A stretch of DNA of 64,000 nt from Bacteriovoracaceae bacterium UBA6144 (GTDB taxonomy: Bacteria; Bdellovibrionota; Bacteriovoracia; Bacteriovoracales; Bacteriovoracaceae). Of the stretch, positions 62,001 to 64,000 are shown piece by piece; the first letter of the stretch is position 1; each line of letters begins with the position of its first letter. A program made the position numbers and the translations under genes. The stretch covers positions 1 through 64,000 of the forward strand of contig DIVA01000059.1 of assembly GCA_002435705.1 (NCBI GenBank). The letters run 5' to 3'. A model generated the notes under the pieces. That model made no database searches. It was not told the origin of the DNA and saw nothing but the letters and a program-made list of their open reading frames with translations.

Positions 62001-62742
62001 TGAGAACTTCTTGAGCAGAAGCATCGTCGCGCTCGAGGTAATGACAATCGTTAGTCGCTACCAAGGGGATGTTGTGCTTTTGGGCAAACTCCACAATCTT
62101 GCGATTCACTTCAACCTGCTCAGGGATCCCGTTCTCTTGAATTTCTAGATAAAAATCTTCGCCGTAGATGTCTTGAAATTTCAGAGCGGCTTGATAAGCC
62201 TTCTCGTCTTGGCCTGTGAAAAGATTAAAGCCCACTTCACCTTTCAGGCAGGCAGAAGTTGCGATTAAGCCTTCGGAGTACTCTCTCAAGAGATCCACAT
62301 CAGCGCGTGGTTTGTAGTAGAAGCCCTCTTGATAGGCTTTAGTCAAAAGCTTACAGAGGTTTTGGTAACCCGTAAGATTTTTACATAAAAGAATTAAATG
62401 GTGAATTTGGTGCTTCCCCTCAGTCTCGTCTTGCGAGTCAAGGGTCTTAGAGTTCTTAGGAGGTCTTCGATCAAAGCGCGAACCAGGAGTGAAGTAGATT
62501 TCTGAACCTAGGATAGGTTTGATCCCTGCTTTGATGGCGCGTGTATAAAAATCAATCGCACCAAACATGTTCCCATGATCGGTAGAGGCGATGGCAGGAA
62601 TCCCCTGCTCTTTGGCTTTTTTAAAAAGATCATCCAGCCTCAGGGCTCCATCTAGCAAGGAGTACTGAGTGTGCAAATGAAGATGAACAAAACTGTCCGG
62701 TCGAGATTGCTGAAAGTTAGATCCAATCAAAGGATTTTTCAT
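59095..62742 (-). CDS. dnaE: DNA polymerase III alpha subunit
   Basis: 1215 residues, full DnaE1. PHP domain start (HLHTQYSLLD, STDHGNMFGA), catalytic aspartates in PDFDVDF (about residue 442), the finger and little-finger regions (GPGRGSGAGSLVAYALD; MGKKKPEEMEKYK), the tandem HhH and OB-fold (PMVLGGMINTVKN) at the C-terminus. Replicates the chromosome together with the clamp and tau. It leads a transcript with two envelope genes. Confidence 0.97.
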   Translation of the reverse strand: MKNPLIGSNFQQSRPDSFVHLHLHTQYSLLDGALRLDDLFKKAKEQGIPAIASTDHGNMFGAIDFYTRAIKAGIKPILGSEIYFTPGSRFDRRPPKNSKTLDSQDETEGKHQIHHLILLCKNLTGYQNLCKLLTKAYQEGFYYKPRADVDLLREYSEGLIATSACLKGEVGFNLFTGQDEKAYQAALKFQDIYGEDFYLEIQENGIPEQVEVNRKIVEFAQKHNIPLVATNDCHYLERDDASAQEVLMCIQTGKTFEDEKRMRLTTSEFYFKSPEEMRKAFSYIPEACDNTLKIADKCNLEIRWEDEKGKQIYHLPTFQIDTGESEEEFFARESLEGLDKRFAGPHFKHLISKENWDTELKPVYMARLEEEVGLIKQMGFTGYFLIVSDFIRWAKAHDIPVGPGRGSGAGSLVAYALDITNIDPIPYNLLFERFINPERISMPDFDVDFCQDRRQEVIEYVTKKYGEERVGQIITFGKLQAKAVIRDVSRVFALPYSEADALAKLIPDELGIELQEAIDKEPKLKELEDNDPKIRRILQISKKLEGLYRHASIHAAGVIITNDPLVTYCPLYKGREGEQVVQFDKDFSEKIGLVKFDFLGLKTLTVIDNAVKFIRRDHDPKFNIEDISMTDAAVFRLIGEGDTTGVFQLESSGMKDLCKRIKPDTIDDITAINALYRPGPMESGMHDEFVEIKHGRKPETYTFEELRPVLKDTYGIIVYQEQVMNIARTVAGFSLGQADMLRRAMGKKKPEEMEKYKKIFMEGAIQRGFDEEKSAYLFGLMEKFAAYGFNKSHAVAYAVIAYQTAFLKHYYPAAFFAALLGTEISNKDKVTMYAQDAREHDIEILPPDVNESLWLFNVIGSTIRFGMGAIKNVGEGAVQAIIKERQDNGPIKGLIDFCERVDMKAVNSRVMESLIKVGAFDNCDSYNRKTLLENLETITSHGTTKQEERSMGQTNLFDLGGAVTSAETAQALQIHETAEFSEKEKLSLEAELLGIYISGHPLDRYKDLLTKLTSMAIHDVHSLPVVSKPEGFNPRGQQEDPSRRPMVLGGMINTVKNIITKKGDKMAFMNLEDLTGKIECLLFPRVYAEVFEMLTVDDPVLITGHVNLSEDPKKFLVEKISLLKDVTDDKVTAVRVSLPKNKLNPHSLTRLRQILLSYRGAVPIHFIFELEGGKARLPLDDSFLVAPSPQLQARVNDLFQCNAVTFHIGKEEVRS

Positions 62743-62910
62743 GTGCGTGGGCCCTGTTTTCAGAGTAGGAACTAGACTTTAGCCTACATCAAACAGAGGG
62801 GCGATGACAAAAACGCGCCCTGCACAATTGGCCATTTAAAACTAACATCTCAAATAAATATTCCTTATTGGCAAAATCTCGCTTAACGATGGAATTTCTT
62901 TGAGTTAAAA

Positions 62911-62926
62911 CCTCTCTTCCCAGAGG
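62911..62926 (+). promoter_or_regulatory. Hairpin covering the mtnB Shine-Dalgarno site
   Basis: CCTCT (62911-62915) can pair with AGAGG (62922-62926), which is part of the ribosome-binding site AGAGGAG. It might hold translation low until melted. Weak evidence. Confidence 0.3.
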
Positions 62927-62934
62927 AGACAAAG

Positions 62935-63561
62935 ATGGTTGAAGGACTCAGTTTTGACGAACAAAAAGAAGCGCAGGAAATACTTGAAGCCATCAAGTAT
63001 TTTTCTTTAAAAGGCTGGTCTCCGGCGACTTCAACTAATTACTCAATTAGACTCAAAAATGACCGTTTTTTGATTTCTCGCTCGGGAGTGGATAAGTCAC
63101 AGTTTAAAGCTGATGACCTCATCCACATAAACTCTCAGGGTGAGATCTATCCTGAGTTTCAAAAGCCAGGAGTAAAATCTTCGGCAGAAACCTTCATTCA
63201 CACGTCCATTTACAAACGCTTCCCTGAGATCAACTGTGTGCTTCATACCCACTCAGTGCTTGGCACTTGGCTGAGTCAAAAATTTGCAAGTGACAAGGCC
63301 ATTCATTTTAATGGCTGGGAACTCCTCAAAGGTCTCTCTGGTATCGACACTCATTTAACGACTGTGACACTTCCAATTGTTTATAATCACCAGGACATGG
63401 AAACACTCATGAATGAGATGGAGTATCACTGGGCCTATGGACCAATGGGTTTTTTAATTGCAGGACACGGTCTCTACACTTGGGGCAAAAACGTCTTTGA
63501 AGCCAAACGCCATATCGAAACTTTTGAATTTTTATTCGAACTCAAAAAACTGGAGAAATAA
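62935..63561 (+). CDS. mtnB: Methylthioribulose-1-phosphate dehydratase
   Basis: 208 residues of the class II aldolase family. Zn ligands H104 and H106 (CVLHTHSV) and H178 (AGHGLYTWG); E85 in SSAETFIHT is the catalytic position. ATSTNYSIR is the family start. Converts MTRu-1-P to the diketo intermediate of methionine salvage. It is followed 2 bp later by mtnD. Confidence 0.93.
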   Translation: MVEGLSFDEQKEAQEILEAIKYFSLKGWSPATSTNYSIRLKNDRFLISRSGVDKSQFKADDLIHINSQGEIYPEFQKPGVKSSAETFIHTSIYKRFPEINCVLHTHSVLGTWLSQKFASDKAIHFNGWELLKGLSGIDTHLTTVTLPIVYNHQDMETLMNEMEYHWAYGPMGFLIAGHGLYTWGKNVFEAKRHIETFEFLFELKKLEK

Positions 63562-63563
63562 GC

Positions 63564-64000
63564 ATGGCCACTCTTAAACTTCTCGATCGTAAAGAAGTCA
63601 TCAGTGATGTTCATCTCATCAAAAAGTTTATGAATGAGAGAGGAATTATTTTTGAACAGTGGGAAGCCTCTAAAGCCCTGAGTGACCACGACGATCAGGA
63701 AACGATTCTCGAAGCCTACCAGCATTCACTTAGTCCCTATATGGCACGCCACGGTTACACCAACGCTGACGTGATTAATGTTCACAAAGAAACTCCGAAC
63801 ATTGAAGAGCTGCGCCAAAAATTTCTCAAAGAACACACTCATGATGAAGACGAAGTGCGCTTTTTTGTTGATGGTGAAGGTGAGTTCTTTTTTCACCTCG
63901 ATCAGGTGTTTTCACTCCATTGCGTAAAAGGTGATTTCATTTCGGTTCCTAAAGGACATAAACATTGGTTTGATCTCGCTCCAAAATACCGTGTGAAAGC
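63564..64000 (+). CDS. mtnD: Acireductone dioxygenase (partial, runs off the window)
   Basis: 145 residues are visible. The metal site is complete in the part seen: H91, H93 and E97 in HTHDEDEVRF, and H134 in PKGHKHWF. With Fe(II) the enzyme makes methionine precursor, with Ni(II) an off-pathway product. GGAG is 9 nt upstream. The C-terminus lies outside the window. Confidence 0.93.
   Translation, partial: MATLKLLDRKEVISDVHLIKKFMNERGIIFEQWEASKALSDHDDQETILEAYQHSLSPYMARHGYTNADVINVHKETPNIEELRQKFLKEHTHDEDEVRFFVDGEGEFFFHLDQVFSLHCVKGDFISVPKGHKHWFDLAPKYRVK

Noticed and set aside
62743..62934. SAM riboswitch before mtnB
   Set aside because: No matching conserved core or terminator/anti-terminator pair was seen in the 192 bp.
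1..64000. CRISPR arrays, prophage genes, complete insertion sequences
   Set aside because: No regular short repeats with spacers, no phage structural or integrase genes and no transposase could be found.

Overview
The window looks like a chromosomal segment of a free-living Gram-negative bacterium, most probably a member of the Bdellovibrionota (Bacteriovorax/Peredibacter-like). This is an inference, because no rRNA is present. The signs are many lipoprotein signal peptides with an L-x-x-C lipobox, outer-membrane and periplasmic proteins, a deltaproteobacterial-style Ser/Thr kinase (HRDISPHN loop), a GYF-PilZ protein, moderate-to-low GC, and dense genes on both strands with many ATGA-type overlaps. 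There is no prophage, no CRISPR array and no complete insertion sequence.

Layout. 1-9.9 kb: end of an unknown gene, miaA, a di-heme cytochrome c peroxidase, ppsR (regulator of PEP synthase), a membrane Ser/Thr kinase, a lipoprotein/hydrolase/PilZ cluster, a VWA-type lipoprotein and a cNMP-binding protein. 9.9-16.6 kb: fatty-acid/butanoyl-CoA metabolism (thiolase; hbd-crotonase-acyl-CoA dehydrogenase operon) with a DUF4010-like membrane protein and a histone-H1-like Lys/Ala-rich protein between. 16.6-19 kb: rpsT, then a LemA-TPM-TPM operon. 19-29.1 kb: acs facing a MerR/B12-domain regulator, small lipoproteins, a retropepsin-like protease, and a second LemA gene with an M48 peptidase. 29.1-31.45 kb: a small accessory island next to tRNA-Phe (periplasmic protein, lytic transglycosylase, HigBA toxin-antitoxin, a frameshifted small gene and an IS-end-like tandem repeat), bracketed by an 18-bp direct repeat that includes the tRNA 3' end. 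31.4-42.5 kb: hydrolase, Ca2+/Na+ exchanger, queG, a pyruvate kinase fused to a ferredoxin domain, a 647-residue coiled-coil protein, a DsbA-like lipoprotein and a heterodimeric ABC exporter. 42.5-44.6 kb: tRNA-Val followed by a second accessory patch (gene fragment, lipoprotein, HELAH protein, RelE/RHH toxin-antitoxin). 44.7-64 kb: mtgA, crcB, slyX, a serine hydrolase, outer-membrane proteins, a trypsin-like protease, a VWA + MotA/ExbB-like pair, ilvE, an Na+/H+ antiporter, ferredoxin, phosphohexomutase, queC, a dnaE operon carrying two envelope genes, and the start of a methionine-salvage pair (mtnB-mtnD).

How the parts work together. Carbon flow is the main metabolic theme. Acs, thiolase, Hbd, crotonase and acyl-CoA dehydrogenase handle acetyl- and acyl-CoA, while pyruvate kinase and PpsR act at the PEP/pyruvate node. 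QueC and QueG are two steps of queuosine synthesis, and MiaA is a further tRNA-modification enzyme. Much of the rest is cell-envelope biology: peptidoglycan transglycosylases, secreted proteases, lipoproteins and exporters.

The best candidates for something undescribed are (i) the pyruvate kinase with a C-terminal 2x[Fe-S] domain whose second site has an Asp in place of a Cys, (ii) the two-gene VWA/ion-channel stator-like unit, (iii) the CarH-like regulator next to acs that lacks the light-sensing residues, and (iv) the tRNA-adjacent mini-island carrying HigBA.
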